A stretch of 9,785 bases of DNA, taken from NCBI GenBank assembly GCA_045656625.1, contig JAZORL010000041.1, positions 1 to 9,785 of the forward strand. The letters are read 5' to 3'. The notes below the pieces were generated by a model. That model did no database searches. It was given only the letters and a program-made list of their open reading frames with translations, and was not told where the DNA came from. The translations under genes were made by a program, and so were the position numbers. Numbering within the stretch: position 1 is the stretch's first letter; each line of letters starts with the position of its first letter. Of the stretch, positions 1 through 6,882 are shown one piece after another. The DNA is from Scatosoma sp045656625 (GTDB lineage: Bacteria; Bacillota; Clostridia; Christensenellales; Borkfalkiaceae).

Positions 1-38
1 CTAGAGTTGTCTTCCTAAGACCGCTTGGCCTCCGACTT
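1..38. other. Sequencing adapter contamination (MGI/BGI DNBSEQ) at contig edge
   Basis: Read on the minus strand, positions 38 to 7 begin AAGTCGGAGG, continue CCAAGCGGTC and end TTAGGAAGACAA. As I recall it, this is the complete 32-base MGI/BGI DNBSEQ adapter, with every base matching. In the MGI design this adapter is followed by a sample index, so positions 6-1 (CTCTAG on the minus strand) may be the start of that index; that part is inference. The homology of the overlapping topoisomerase gene breaks exactly where the adapter begins. The stretch should be trimmed. It also suggests that base 1 is a contig end rather than an arbitrary cut. Confidence 0.95.
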
Positions 39-478
39 CGCTTATTACGGTAAACTTCTACCGTCAACCATTCGGACAGCGCGTTGGTAACGGACGCGCC
101 TACGCCGTGCAAACCGCCCGAATATTCGTAGTTGCCTTGACCAAATTTGCCGCCAGCGTGTAACTTTGTGAAAACAAGCTGAACACCCGAAACTTTCTCT
201 TTCGGGTGAATATCGGTGGGAATACCACGTCCGTTATCTTCTACCGACGCGCTCCCATCTTTATGCAACGTCACTTTTACTTTATTCGCAAAACCGTTTG
301 CCGCTTCGTCAATCGCGTTATCCACGATTTCCCAAAGAATGTGATGCAAGCCCTTAATGCCCGTCGACCCGATATACATACCAGGACGCATACGTACGGC
401 GTCAAGACCTTCCAAAACTTCCAGATTTTTCGCACTATAATTGTTGTTTTGGGTTCCTTCTTCCTTTTTTACTGCCAT
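1..478 (-). CDS. parE: DNA topoisomerase IV subunit B (ParE-type), 5' part only
   Basis: This is the N-terminal ATPase part of a type IIA topoisomerase B subunit, which with its A subunit passes one DNA duplex through another using ATP. GHKL-fold motifs are visible: RPGMYIGST near residue 31, catalytic E50 and Mg-binding N54 in WEIVDNAIDEA, DNGRGIP at 81-87, and the ATP lid SGGLHGVGAS at 120-129. The segment VFTKLHAGGKFGQG (about 102-115) looks more like ParE than GyrB, whose usual form is VLTVLHAGGKF, but GyrB is not excluded. The start ATG (478-476) has AGAGG five bases upstream. The gene has its own promoter about 80 bp upstream and lies 127 bp downstream of the HAD gene. Residues up to about 146 (VEVYRNK) are genuine; the last dozen or so codons are adapter sequence. 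The rest of the gene is outside the window. Confidence 0.9.
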   Translation of the reverse strand, partial: MAVKKEEGTQNNNYSAKNLEVLEGLDAVRMRPGMYIGSTGIKGLHHILWEIVDNAIDEAANGFANKVKVTLHKDGSASVEDNGRGIPTDIHPKEKVSGVQLVFTKLHAGGKFGQGNYEYSGGLHGVGASVTNALSEWLTVEVYRNKRSRRPSGLRKTTL

Positions 479-522
479 TTTTTCCTCTAATTGCGTAATT
501 TCACTAAAACACCAAATTTTTA

Positions 523-546
523 GGCAAAATATGCCCATAATATGCC
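523..546 (-). repeat. Short direct repeat plus half-inverted copy in parE leader
   Basis: AATATGCC occurs at 528-535 and 539-546, an 11-bp period that places both copies on the same face of the helix. GGCA at 523-526 forms an inverted partner to TGCC at 532-535. The elements lie just downstream of the predicted parE transcription start (near 550), where an operator could block initiation or early elongation. This is a pattern only; no regulator is identified. Confidence 0.35.
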
Positions 547-556
547 ATTTTAGATT

Positions 557-585
557 ATTATAACACCTTTTTACAATTTTTTCAA
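557..585 (-). promoter_or_regulatory. Sigma-A-type promoter for parE
   Basis: On the minus strand, TTGAAA (585-580) and a perfect TATAAT (562-557) are separated by 17 bp. This predicts a start near 550 and a leader of about 72 nt before the parE ATG at 478. It would let parE be expressed independently of the upstream helD-HAD pair. I see no clear intrinsic terminator between the HAD stop codon and this promoter, so read-through is also possible. Confidence 0.8.
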
Positions 586-605
586 ATGTTTGAGGTGAAG
601 TTTTT

Positions 606-1307
606 TCAGTTATCCACGCTATTTTTTTGTAAAATTTCAATGATTTGCGAGAAACTCTGCACGTTATAGGTGGGTTTTATCGCCACGTTGCAAGGTTTAT
701 TATGCGGATTATACCAAATACTCTCAATTTTTGCATCATTTGCCGCTTTGATATCAGCGCTCAAGCTATCGCCTATCCAAACTGCACGATCATTGTCAAA
801 ATCCACAATACGCGCAACAACGTAATCGGTATAACGCTTGTCGGGTTTATCCGCGCCTGCCGTTTGCGAAATAAAAATTCCGTCGCAATAATCAGCGAGT
901 TTTGCAATAGAAAAACGGGATTTTTGGATATATTCCGTGCCGTTTGTGACAATATATACCCTACCTTGCGACTGCAAATACCGCAAAAACTCCTGCGCAC
1001 CGTCAAAATACTTGGGATGTGTGGAAAGATATTCGATATAACGGCGATTAAACTCTTCGCCATCCGCCGCTACGTTTATATGCGCAAGAAAACGGATAAA
1101 ACGAGTGTCCATTAGCTCGTCGCGCGTAATTTCTTTGCGTTCTAACGCTTCCCAAAGCTTGGCATTGAAGTCTTTATAGATTTGATCGTATTCCGCTTTC
1201 CACTCCAAATCCAGAGCTTCAAACGCCCCTTGAATGGCTTGCATAGCCGAGCCGTGAAAATCTAAAATCGTATCGTCTGCATCTACGAGAAATATATCTT
1301 TTTTCAT
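606..1307 (-). CDS. HAD-superfamily hydrolase, YjjG-like pyrimidine 5'-nucleotidase
   Basis: A 233-residue cytosolic haloacid dehalogenase-type phosphatase. All four HAD motifs are present: motif I DADDT (nucleophile D9, acid/base D11), motif II IVTNGT (T121), motif III lysine in GADKP (K154), and motif IV WIGDSLSAD (D180, D185). A helical cap lies between motifs I and II, roughly residues 15-95 (C1 type). Length and the TNG and GDSLSADI segments fit the YjjG/YfnB group, which dephosphorylates (often non-canonical) pyrimidine nucleoside monophosphates. That exact substrate is inferred from the family. The start ATG lies 3 bp after the helD stop, and its GAAGGAG site overlaps the end of helD, so the two are almost certainly co-transcribed and probably translationally coupled. 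Other HAD phosphatase substrates are possible. Confidence 0.85.
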   Translation of the reverse strand: MKKDIFLVDADDTILDFHGSAMQAIQGAFEALDLEWKAEYDQIYKDFNAKLWEALERKEITRDELMDTRFIRFLAHINVAADGEEFNRRYIEYLSTHPKYFDGAQEFLRYLQSQGRVYIVTNGTEYIQKSRFSIAKLADYCDGIFISQTAGADKPDKRYTDYVVARIVDFDNDRAVWIGDSLSADIKAANDAKIESIWYNPHNKPCNVAIKPTYNVQSFSQIIEILQKNSVDN

Positions 1308-1310
1308 CTC

Positions 1311-3698
1311 TTACTCCTTCACCACCGCAAGCTCGTTCAATGCACGTGTATAAGCGATATATTTTTCGCTTTCCGACATTCCTTCTTCCGCTACGACAAC
1401 GGAAGTAAATTCCAAGCCCTTACTTTCATATACGGACATAACGTTGATTTTTGAACGAGAAATTTTTCCTTTCACGCCAATATCGTTATAAGTTTTGCGA
1501 GCATACTTCTCTTTCATATTTTCCGCGCAAATCAACGCTTTTAAGCCCTTCTTTTCCTTAAAAAACTGACTAACGCCCCTAACTCCAATCGTCGAAACCT
1601 TCGGCCCATCATAACCGATAGACTGCATATCCAAGCCCAAGCTTGAAGAAACAAAATCTACGATTTGATTGGTATTTCGGTAATTTTGATTAAGGGTAAA
1701 CAAGTTAAAATCAGGGAAAACGTTATCCCATTTTGCAACCCCTCGCCAAGGGGTGACGTTTTGCGCTACATCCCCGAAAATGTTAAACGCCGCTTTCTTA
1801 TTTATCTTGCGTATCAACTCGTATTCGCAAGCGGAAATATCCTGTCCTTCATCCACGAAAACGTAGGAATATGCAGGCGAAAGCCGACTGCTAATTCCTG
1901 CGCAAATTACGCAAAGCGCATACGCATCGGAAACGTACATTTTTTTCGAGGTCATTCCGTATTTCGTCTTATACGCTTTTACCGTTTCACGATAGAAATA
2001 GCGCACAATATCAACGAAATTCGCACTCGAACCAATTTCGTAGAAAGTCTTTTCCCCTCGCAGATACCCATAAAATTCAGCAAATGCAACACCGGAATCC
2101 CCGATCGAGCGGACTTTTTCTTCCACCTCGGAAATCTCTTTCAAAATTTCCTTTCTACGTGCAATTCTATCCGCGTAGAGATATACGTCTATATCCCCAA
2201 CTCGTTGCTTAAAACGCATTAAATCAGACATTTCCTTCTCAATCGCCTCTTTCAATTCCGTAAGCGACCCAAGCGCCTCTTCAATAACTCGCTCCATCTG
2301 TCGAACGACAAAAAAGGCACTTTTATAGAAGGAAAGCATTTGTCGATAGAAATATTCAGGTTCTTGCGCTCTTTCACTTTTGAGCGTACCGTTAAAGAAG
2401 TCTTGCACGTCTAAAATACAGTTCATCAACTCACGGAAAGGTTTTGTATAGTACAAGCCCCCTTCCTTTCGCTCTTTGATTTCCCCAAGTACGGCACGGC
2501 GCACACGCATAGACGAGTTTTTAATTCCTTCGTATGCGCTAATTTGTGCGGTACACTCTTTTATAATGTCCGAAATAAAGTCTTTGCATTCTTCACCCGT
2601 GAAAAGCCCGTATAAGTTATCGAAAACTTTATCCAACTTCTTCTTTACGTCCGCAACAAACTGTGGCGAGTAGACATACTCTAAATATTTCGGAGTTTCC
2701 TTTTGCGTAGGATCGATTTTGTCCGTCAAATCAATTTTTTCGTTTTTCAAAACCTGCAAAAAGTATTCGTATGCAGTACTCGTTTTTACACGTTCTAAAT
2801 CCAAAACTGCGGCAAGCTCGTCAATAAACGAATTAAAGGAATTGCTCGGCGTGATAATCAATACGTCGCGCGGACGTATATTTTCATTATTATACATAAG
2901 ATAGCTCAAACGATGCAGCATAACCATCGTTTTTCCGCTACCCGCGCAGCCCTGTAAAACAAAATTGCTATCTTCTGGCTGCGTAATAATCTCATATTGC
3001 TTTTCTTGAATCGTTTCGATAATATCCTTTACCGCCGATTCTTCCTTACGGTTTTTAATAATTTCCCGAAGGAAAGGATCGAGCACGTTTTCCTCATCAC
3101 GATCGGCAATTTCTTCCGCTGAAAGATAATCTTTTAAAGATAAATATTCGTTCTTAAAATCTAATATCTGACCGCTTTTTGCACGAATTGCACGTCGTAA
3201 AATCGTTTTATATTCATACTCGCCAAAGGTAAAAGACGAGCAACTCTTTTGATAATACCGACGGGCAACAGGCGTACGCCAATCGAGAATTTCCAATCGG
3301 ATATCCCCTTTTTTGCCGATATAATAGCTATTATATCCTTCCTTGTTATCGATAAGATCCATACGGGCAAAATATGGTTCGTCAAAAAACGGACGGTATG
3401 ATTCCATTTTCGTTTTTTCTTGCTCAATCTCAGCATTAAGCTGCAAAACTTCCCGATAATTTTCCGCCGTGGTCTTTTCTTTTTCCAATTCCTGAATACG
3501 ATTTTGCGCAGCGCGAATCGCTTTTTTGTGCGGACGGATACGGGCAATGCGCAACATTTGCATTACCCCGTCTAAATGTTCGTCCTCATACCCCTTTTGA
3601 TATTCATCGTCCAAAAGCGAGAGAAACCACTCGTGGTCCCCACTCTTTTTTGGGTTGAGTTTTTCTAATAAATTTTCATAAGGAATATTTTCAGCCAT
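1311..3698 (-). CDS. helD: HelD-like RNA polymerase recycling motor ATPase (UvrD/Rep superfamily 1)
   Basis: A 795-residue superfamily 1 helicase-fold ATPase. The helical, charged N-terminus (about 1-105, with a probable coiled coil at 57-100) is followed by PYFARMDL (108-115), YYIGKKGDIR (125-134) and ILDWRTPVARRYY (137-149). The last three are hallmarks of HelD rather than of DNA-repair UvrD/PcrA. Motor motifs follow: Walker A GCAGSGKT (250-257), Walker B VFVDEGQ (D616/E617), GDVAQ (642-646), NQNYRN (Y673, R674), ESKGLEF (K760-F764) and YTRA with arginine finger R785. Bacillus HelD (774 residues) binds RNA polymerase, inserts its N-terminal arm into the secondary channel and releases stalled enzyme from nucleic acid; that role is inferred here by homology. 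The ATG at 3698 has AGGAG six bases upstream. The helD-HAD pair is separated from argS by a terminator. A UvrD-family DNA helicase is the less likely alternative. Confidence 0.9.
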   Translation of the reverse strand: MAENIPYENLLEKLNPKKSGDHEWFLSLLDDEYQKGYEDEHLDGVMQMLRIARIRPHKKAIRAAQNRIQELEKEKTTAENYREVLQLNAEIEQEKTKMESYRPFFDEPYFARMDLIDNKEGYNSYYIGKKGDIRLEILDWRTPVARRYYQKSCSSFTFGEYEYKTILRRAIRAKSGQILDFKNEYLSLKDYLSAEEIADRDEENVLDPFLREIIKNRKEESAVKDIIETIQEKQYEIITQPEDSNFVLQGCAGSGKTMVMLHRLSYLMYNNENIRPRDVLIITPSNSFNSFIDELAAVLDLERVKTSTAYEYFLQVLKNEKIDLTDKIDPTQKETPKYLEYVYSPQFVADVKKKLDKVFDNLYGLFTGEECKDFISDIIKECTAQISAYEGIKNSSMRVRRAVLGEIKERKEGGLYYTKPFRELMNCILDVQDFFNGTLKSERAQEPEYFYRQMLSFYKSAFFVVRQMERVIEEALGSLTELKEAIEKEMSDLMRFKQRVGDIDVYLYADRIARRKEILKEISEVEEKVRSIGDSGVAFAEFYGYLRGEKTFYEIGSSANFVDIVRYFYRETVKAYKTKYGMTSKKMYVSDAYALCVICAGISSRLSPAYSYVFVDEGQDISACEYELIRKINKKAAFNIFGDVAQNVTPWRGVAKWDNVFPDFNLFTLNQNYRNTNQIVDFVSSSLGLDMQSIGYDGPKVSTIGVRGVSQFFKEKKGLKALICAENMKEKYARKTYNDIGVKGKISRSKINVMSVYESKGLEFTSVVVAEEGMSESEKYIAYTRALNELAVVKE
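1314..1320 (-). promoter_or_regulatory. Ribosome binding site of HAD gene inside helD 3' end
   Basis: GAAGGAG on the minus strand (1320-1314) lies within the last codons of helD, six bases before the ATG of the HAD gene at 1307. The helD stop codon (1313-1311) sits between site and start. Ribosomes finishing helD would terminate on the initiation region, the usual geometry for coupled translation. Confidence 0.8.
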
Positions 3699-3704
3699 AT
3701 ACAG

Positions 3705-3733
3705 CTCCTATCTATCACTTATTTTTTATAATA
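3705..3733 (-). promoter_or_regulatory. Candidate -10 element and ribosome binding site of helD
   Basis: On the minus strand TATTAT (3733-3728) could serve as the -10 box, giving a start near 3721 and a leader of about 22 nt. AGGAG follows at 3709-3705, six bases before the helD ATG. I see no good -35 hexamer at the right distance; the region is a pyrimidine-rich run. The promoter call is therefore weak, while the ribosome binding site is solid. A promoter is needed somewhere in 3734-3800, because the argS terminator lies just upstream. Confidence 0.4.
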
Positions 3734-3801
3734 CCATATTCATAAGAAAAAAGAAAGGGTTTGAACAAAAATTTTTCCAAAGAATTTTCGCATTTTTCAA
3801 C

Positions 3802-3836
3802 AAAAACCGCCTTGCTCATTCAAAAGCAAGGCGGTT
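3802..3836 (-). terminator. Intrinsic terminator of argS
   Basis: A perfect 12-bp stem, AACCGCCTTGCT (3836-3825 read on the minus strand) with AGCAAGGCGGTT (3816-3805), encloses an 8-base loop. The stem ends in a T run (3806-3802). It lies 13 bp beyond the argS stop codon at 3850. It separates argS from the helD-HAD transcription unit. Confidence 0.9.
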
Positions 3837-3849
3837 AACGTTTTTTTGA

Positions 3850-5553
3850 TTACATTTTATCGGGAATCCCGATACCGAGCAAGGTGAATGCATTTTTCAA
3901 TGCTTGCAAGGTCGCATTTGTCAGAGCAAGACGGAAATTCTTCGTCTTGTCATCCTCAGCTGCAAGGATTTTGCAGTTAAAATAGAATTTATTGAACTTT
4001 TGCGCCACGTCAACAGCAAAACGGGAAATGCACGAAGGTTCGTATTTTTCCGCAGCCATCGCAACCGTTTCAGGGAATGCTGCAATCCCTTTCACAAGCT
4101 CAATTTCTTCCAAGGAAAGCTCCGGGATTTCGTATTCCGTGACGATTCCGCCCTTTTGGAGTACCGAATTCGCTCTTGCACAGGTATATTGTACGTAAAC
4201 GCTCGTTTCACCGTCAAAATTGAGCACTTTATCATACGAAAAGACGATATCCTTAATCTTGTTGTTATAAAGCGCACCGAAGATAACCGCGCCTACGCCA
4301 ACCTTTTGAGCAACGTCACGTTTATTTTCCAAATCGGGATTCTTTTCGTCAATAATCGTATAGGCTTTTTCAATACACTTATTGATAACGTCTTCCAAGA
4401 AAATTACGTTGCCCTTTCTCGTAGACATCGTACCTTCTTCCAAAGAAACCATACCGTATGCAACGTGTACAAGATCTTTCGCCCACTCCTTGCCCATCAA
4501 TTCCAACACCTTGAAGAATTGTTTGAAATGCAAATTTTGCTGATAAGCAACCACGTACAAGCACTTATGGAAATCATAGGTATCCTTTCTATACTGTGCC
4601 GCTGCCATATCGCGCGTTGCGTAAAGGGACGTACCATCCGATTTCAAAATCATACAAGGCGCCATGCCATATTCTTCTAAATCTACGACTTGCGCGCCAC
4701 GGCTTTCAACCAAGAGTCCCTTTTCCTTTAATTCGTCGACAACCGGCTGCATTTTGTCTGCAAAAAAGCTCTCGCCTGCATACGAATCAAAATGAATATC
4801 AAGCATATCGTAAATGCGTTGTACGTCTTTAAGCGTCAATTCCTTAAACCAATGGAAAAGCGCTTGACATTCTTCGTCGCCCTGTTCAATTTTCTTGAAA
4901 TATGCGCGTGCTTCGTCGTCGTATTCGGGATGAATCTCCGCTTCTTGGTGGAATTTTACGTACAATTCGTTCAAGGCACGAATACCACCCTTTTCAATGA
5001 CGTCTTTATCACCCCAACGCTTGTATGCCGAAATGAGTTTACCAAACTGCGTACCGTAGTCGCCCAAATGATTGATTCCGACCGTTTTATAGCCAAGGAA
5101 ATTGAAGATACGATACAGAGCACCGCCGAGCACCGTCGTGGACAAATGCCCGATATGGAAAGGCTTTGCGATATTGATGGAAGAATAGTCCAAGCAAATC
5201 GTTTTACCCGCTCCATCCGTTGCCGAACCGTATTGATCCCCTTCTTTCAAAATACGATCTAACGTCGAGCGAACAAAATCCCCTTTGTTGATTTTGAAAT
5301 TGAGATACCCATTTACCGCCGAAACTTCCGAAAGCACTTTTTCCGATGCGACCGATTCGTCGGCGAGAATACTATTTTTCAAGTCTTCTGCAATCATTAC
5401 GGGGCTTTTGCGCATCAATTTTGCAAGCTTAAAGCAAGGCAGCGCATAATCTCCCATTTCCGTATTCGGGGGCAATGCAATTAAATCGTATAATTCGTCC
5501 TTAGTCAAACCTTCAACGTTTAATTTTTCCGCAATATATTTCTTGTAATCCAT
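3850..5553 (-). CDS. argS: Arginyl-tRNA synthetase
   Basis: A 567-residue class I aminoacyl-tRNA synthetase that charges tRNA-Arg with arginine using ATP in the cytosol. Domains in order: an ArgRS-specific N-terminal domain with EMGDYALPCF (32-41); the catalytic Rossmann fold with the HIGH motif in AKPFHIGHLSTT (HIGH at 133-136) and NHLGDYGTQFGKL (161-173); MSTRKG at 376-381, the ArgRS counterpart of KMSKS; and an all-helical DALR anticodon-binding domain from about 448, with VQYTCARANSVL at 454-465. It ends LGIGIPDKM, the usual ArgRS tail. Length is normal and the gene is intact. The ATG at 5553 has AGGTAG upstream. It is a single-gene unit with its own promoter and terminator. The predicted leader is only about 25 nt, too short for a T-box, so tRNA-sensing control of that kind is absent here. 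Confidence 0.97.
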   Translation of the reverse strand: MDYKKYIAEKLNVEGLTKDELYDLIALPPNTEMGDYALPCFKLAKLMRKSPVMIAEDLKNSILADESVASEKVLSEVSAVNGYLNFKINKGDFVRSTLDRILKEGDQYGSATDGAGKTICLDYSSINIAKPFHIGHLSTTVLGGALYRIFNFLGYKTVGINHLGDYGTQFGKLISAYKRWGDKDVIEKGGIRALNELYVKFHQEAEIHPEYDDEARAYFKKIEQGDEECQALFHWFKELTLKDVQRIYDMLDIHFDSYAGESFFADKMQPVVDELKEKGLLVESRGAQVVDLEEYGMAPCMILKSDGTSLYATRDMAAAQYRKDTYDFHKCLYVVAYQQNLHFKQFFKVLELMGKEWAKDLVHVAYGMVSLEEGTMSTRKGNVIFLEDVINKCIEKAYTIIDEKNPDLENKRDVAQKVGVGAVIFGALYNNKIKDIVFSYDKVLNFDGETSVYVQYTCARANSVLQKGGIVTEYEIPELSLEEIELVKGIAAFPETVAMAAEKYEPSCISRFAVDVAQKFNKFYFNCKILAAEDDKTKNFRLALTNATLQALKNAFTLLGIGIPDKM

Positions 5554-5584
5554 AAATCTACCTACGTTTCGTTATTACCATATT

Positions 5585-5613
5585 AATATAACATATTTTT
5601 TTAATTTGAGCAA
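5585..5613 (-). promoter_or_regulatory. Promoter for argS
   Basis: On the minus strand TTGCTC (5613-5608) and TATATT (5590-5585) are spaced by 17 bp. This predicts a start near 5578 and a leader of about 25 nt before the argS ATG at 5553. The -35 box overlaps one arm of an 8-bp inverted repeat. Confidence 0.65.
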
Positions 5614-5644
5614 GTATTTTTTCAAATTAGCCGCGTTTAATTTG
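5601..5644. repeat. Triple TTAATTTG motif between divergent argS and ychF promoters
   Basis: TAATTTGA at 5602-5609 and TCAAATTA at 5622-5629 form a perfect 8-bp inverted repeat with a 12-bp spacer, so the half-sites are 20 bp apart centre to centre. A third copy, TTAATTTG, lies at 5637-5644. The first overlaps the argS -35 box and the third overlaps the ychF -35 box. This could be a shared operator, but the DNA is AT-rich and chance similarity is possible. Confidence 0.35.
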
Positions 5645-5670
5645 CCAAAATTTAATTTTTGTATTATAAT
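5642..5670 (+). promoter_or_regulatory. Promoter for ychF
   Basis: TTGCCA (5642-5647) and a perfect TATAAT (5665-5670) are spaced by 17 bp. This predicts a start near 5677 and a leader of roughly 29 nt. The leader carries AAAGGAA (5689-5695), ten bases before the ychF ATG at 5706. Confidence 0.85.
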
Positions 5671-5705
5671 AGAGCGGAAAAAAGCTTAAAAGGAACGAAA
5701 TTTCT

Positions 5706-6815
5706 ATGAAACTTGGTGTTGTAGGTCTTCCCAACGTAGGGAAATCCACTCTTTTCAATGCAATCACACATGCTGGTGCGGAATGCGCAAACTATCCCTT
5801 TTGCACAATTGAACCGAACGTTGGCGTCGTAGCTGTACCCGACGAACGCTTAGATAAGCTCGCGGCTTTATACGATAGCAAAAAGGTCACCCCTGCCGTT
5901 ATTGAATTCGTTGACATCGCAGGGCTTGTAAAAGGCGCATCGCGCGGAGAAGGCTTGGGTAATAAATTCCTTTCGCATATCCGTGAGGTAGACGCAATCG
6001 TACACGTTGTACGTTGCTTTGAAGATGCAAACATCACCCACGTCGATGATAGAATTGATCCCGTTTCCGATATCGAAACGATCAATTTAGAGCTCGTTAT
6101 GTCGGATATGGAAGCTGTACAAAACCGTATGAACAAGGTAAAAGTGCAAGCTCGTGGCGGTCAGGATAAGAAAGCCGTAGAAGAATACGCTTTCTTGGAA
6201 AGACTTTACGCACACTTAGAAAGCGAAAAGCCTGCTCGCAACTTCCCCTTTGTAGACGGCGAAGACGAGTTTATGAAAAATTGTTTTCTCTTGACGATGA
6301 AACCCGTTATTTATGCGGCGAACATTAAGGAAGCAGATATGGGCAAGGATGAAGACTCTCTCCCCTTCGTTGTAAAAGTAAAAGAATTTGCGGCAACGGA
6401 AGGTGCGGAGGTGCTTGTAATTTGCGCAAAAACGGAAGAAGAACTTTCCCAGATGGACGACGAAGACAAGGCGTTGTTTATGGAAGAATTTGGGCTTGGC
6501 GAAAGCGGGCTTGACCGTTTGATTAAAAAATCCTATGCGTTGCTTGGGCTTATTTCCTACCTTACGGCTGGCGAAAAGGAAACGCGCGCATGGACGATTA
6601 CGAAAGGCACGAAAGCTCCGCAGGCAGCTGGTAAAATTCACACCGATTTTGAAAAGGGCTTTATCCGCGCAGACGTTGTAAACTGGGAAATCCTCGTCAC
6701 ACTCGGCTCTATTCCTGCTGCAAAAGCGGAAGGTAAAGTTCGCTCGGAAGGCAAGGAATACGTAATGCAAGACGGTGACGTTGTAGAATACTATTTCAAC
6801 GTTTCCAAAAGATAA
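5706..6815 (+). CDS. ychF: Ribosome-binding ATPase YchF (Obg/OLA1 family)
   Basis: A 369-residue TRAFAC-class P-loop protein, close to the 363 residues of E. coli YchF and intact. Visible motifs: P-loop GLPNVGKST (7-15), NYPFCTIEPNVG (29-40), G3 region DIAGLVKGASRGEGLGN (70-86), and NIKE (206-209) where canonical GTPases have NKxD. The NxxE form is the signature behind YchF's preference for ATP over GTP. A helical, coiled-coil-prone insert spans about 125-175, and a TGS domain forms the C-terminus (about 283-366), including TKGTKAPQAAG and HTDFEKGFIRADVV. Family members bind the ribosome and are linked to translation and stress responses; no function beyond that is shown here. It is a single-gene unit, divergent from argS and convergent with the next gene. 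The pth neighbour common in Proteobacteria is absent. Confidence 0.96.
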   Translation: MKLGVVGLPNVGKSTLFNAITHAGAECANYPFCTIEPNVGVVAVPDERLDKLAALYDSKKVTPAVIEFVDIAGLVKGASRGEGLGNKFLSHIREVDAIVHVVRCFEDANITHVDDRIDPVSDIETINLELVMSDMEAVQNRMNKVKVQARGGQDKKAVEEYAFLERLYAHLESEKPARNFPFVDGEDEFMKNCFLLTMKPVIYAANIKEADMGKDEDSLPFVVKVKEFAATEGAEVLVICAKTEEELSQMDDEDKALFMEEFGLGESGLDRLIKKSYALLGLISYLTAGEKETRAWTITKGTKAPQAAGKIHTDFEKGFIRADVVNWEILVTLGSIPAAKAEGKVRSEGKEYVMQDGDVVEYYFNVSKR

Positions 6816-6829
6816 TTATTAAAAATGAA

Positions 6830-6866
6830 AAAATAGGCGCGAGCAAATTTTGCTCGCGCCTATTTT
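6830..6866. terminator. Bidirectional intrinsic terminator (ychF / cysteine-rich protein gene)
   Basis: This is a long palindrome of about 17 bp per arm. AATAGGCGCGAGCAAA (6832-6847) pairs with its complement at 6849-6864, leaving almost no loop bases. On the plus strand the GC-rich core is followed by TATTTT. On the minus strand it is followed by ATTTT and further T runs from the A tracts at 6821-6833. It lies 14 bp past the ychF stop and 16 bp past the stop of the convergent gene, so it can end both transcripts. Confidence 0.9.
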
Positions 6867-6882
6867 CTATATTCCTTAATTT

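Noticed and set aside
206..490. 94-residue open frame on the plus strand opposite parE
   Set aside because: It overlaps the ParE ATPase motifs on the minus strand, starts without a ribosome binding site and resembles no family I know.
3904..4680. 258-residue open frame on the plus strand, antisense to argS
   Set aside because: argS on the other strand is certain and full length. This frame has no recognisable motifs and a composition typical of an antisense shadow. The same applies to other long antisense frames at 1665-2222, 4792-5262 and 6216-6770.
5554..5584. Possible T-box riboswitch ahead of argS
   Set aside because: The predicted transcription start leaves only about 25 nt of leader, far too short for a T-box and without terminator/antiterminator structure.
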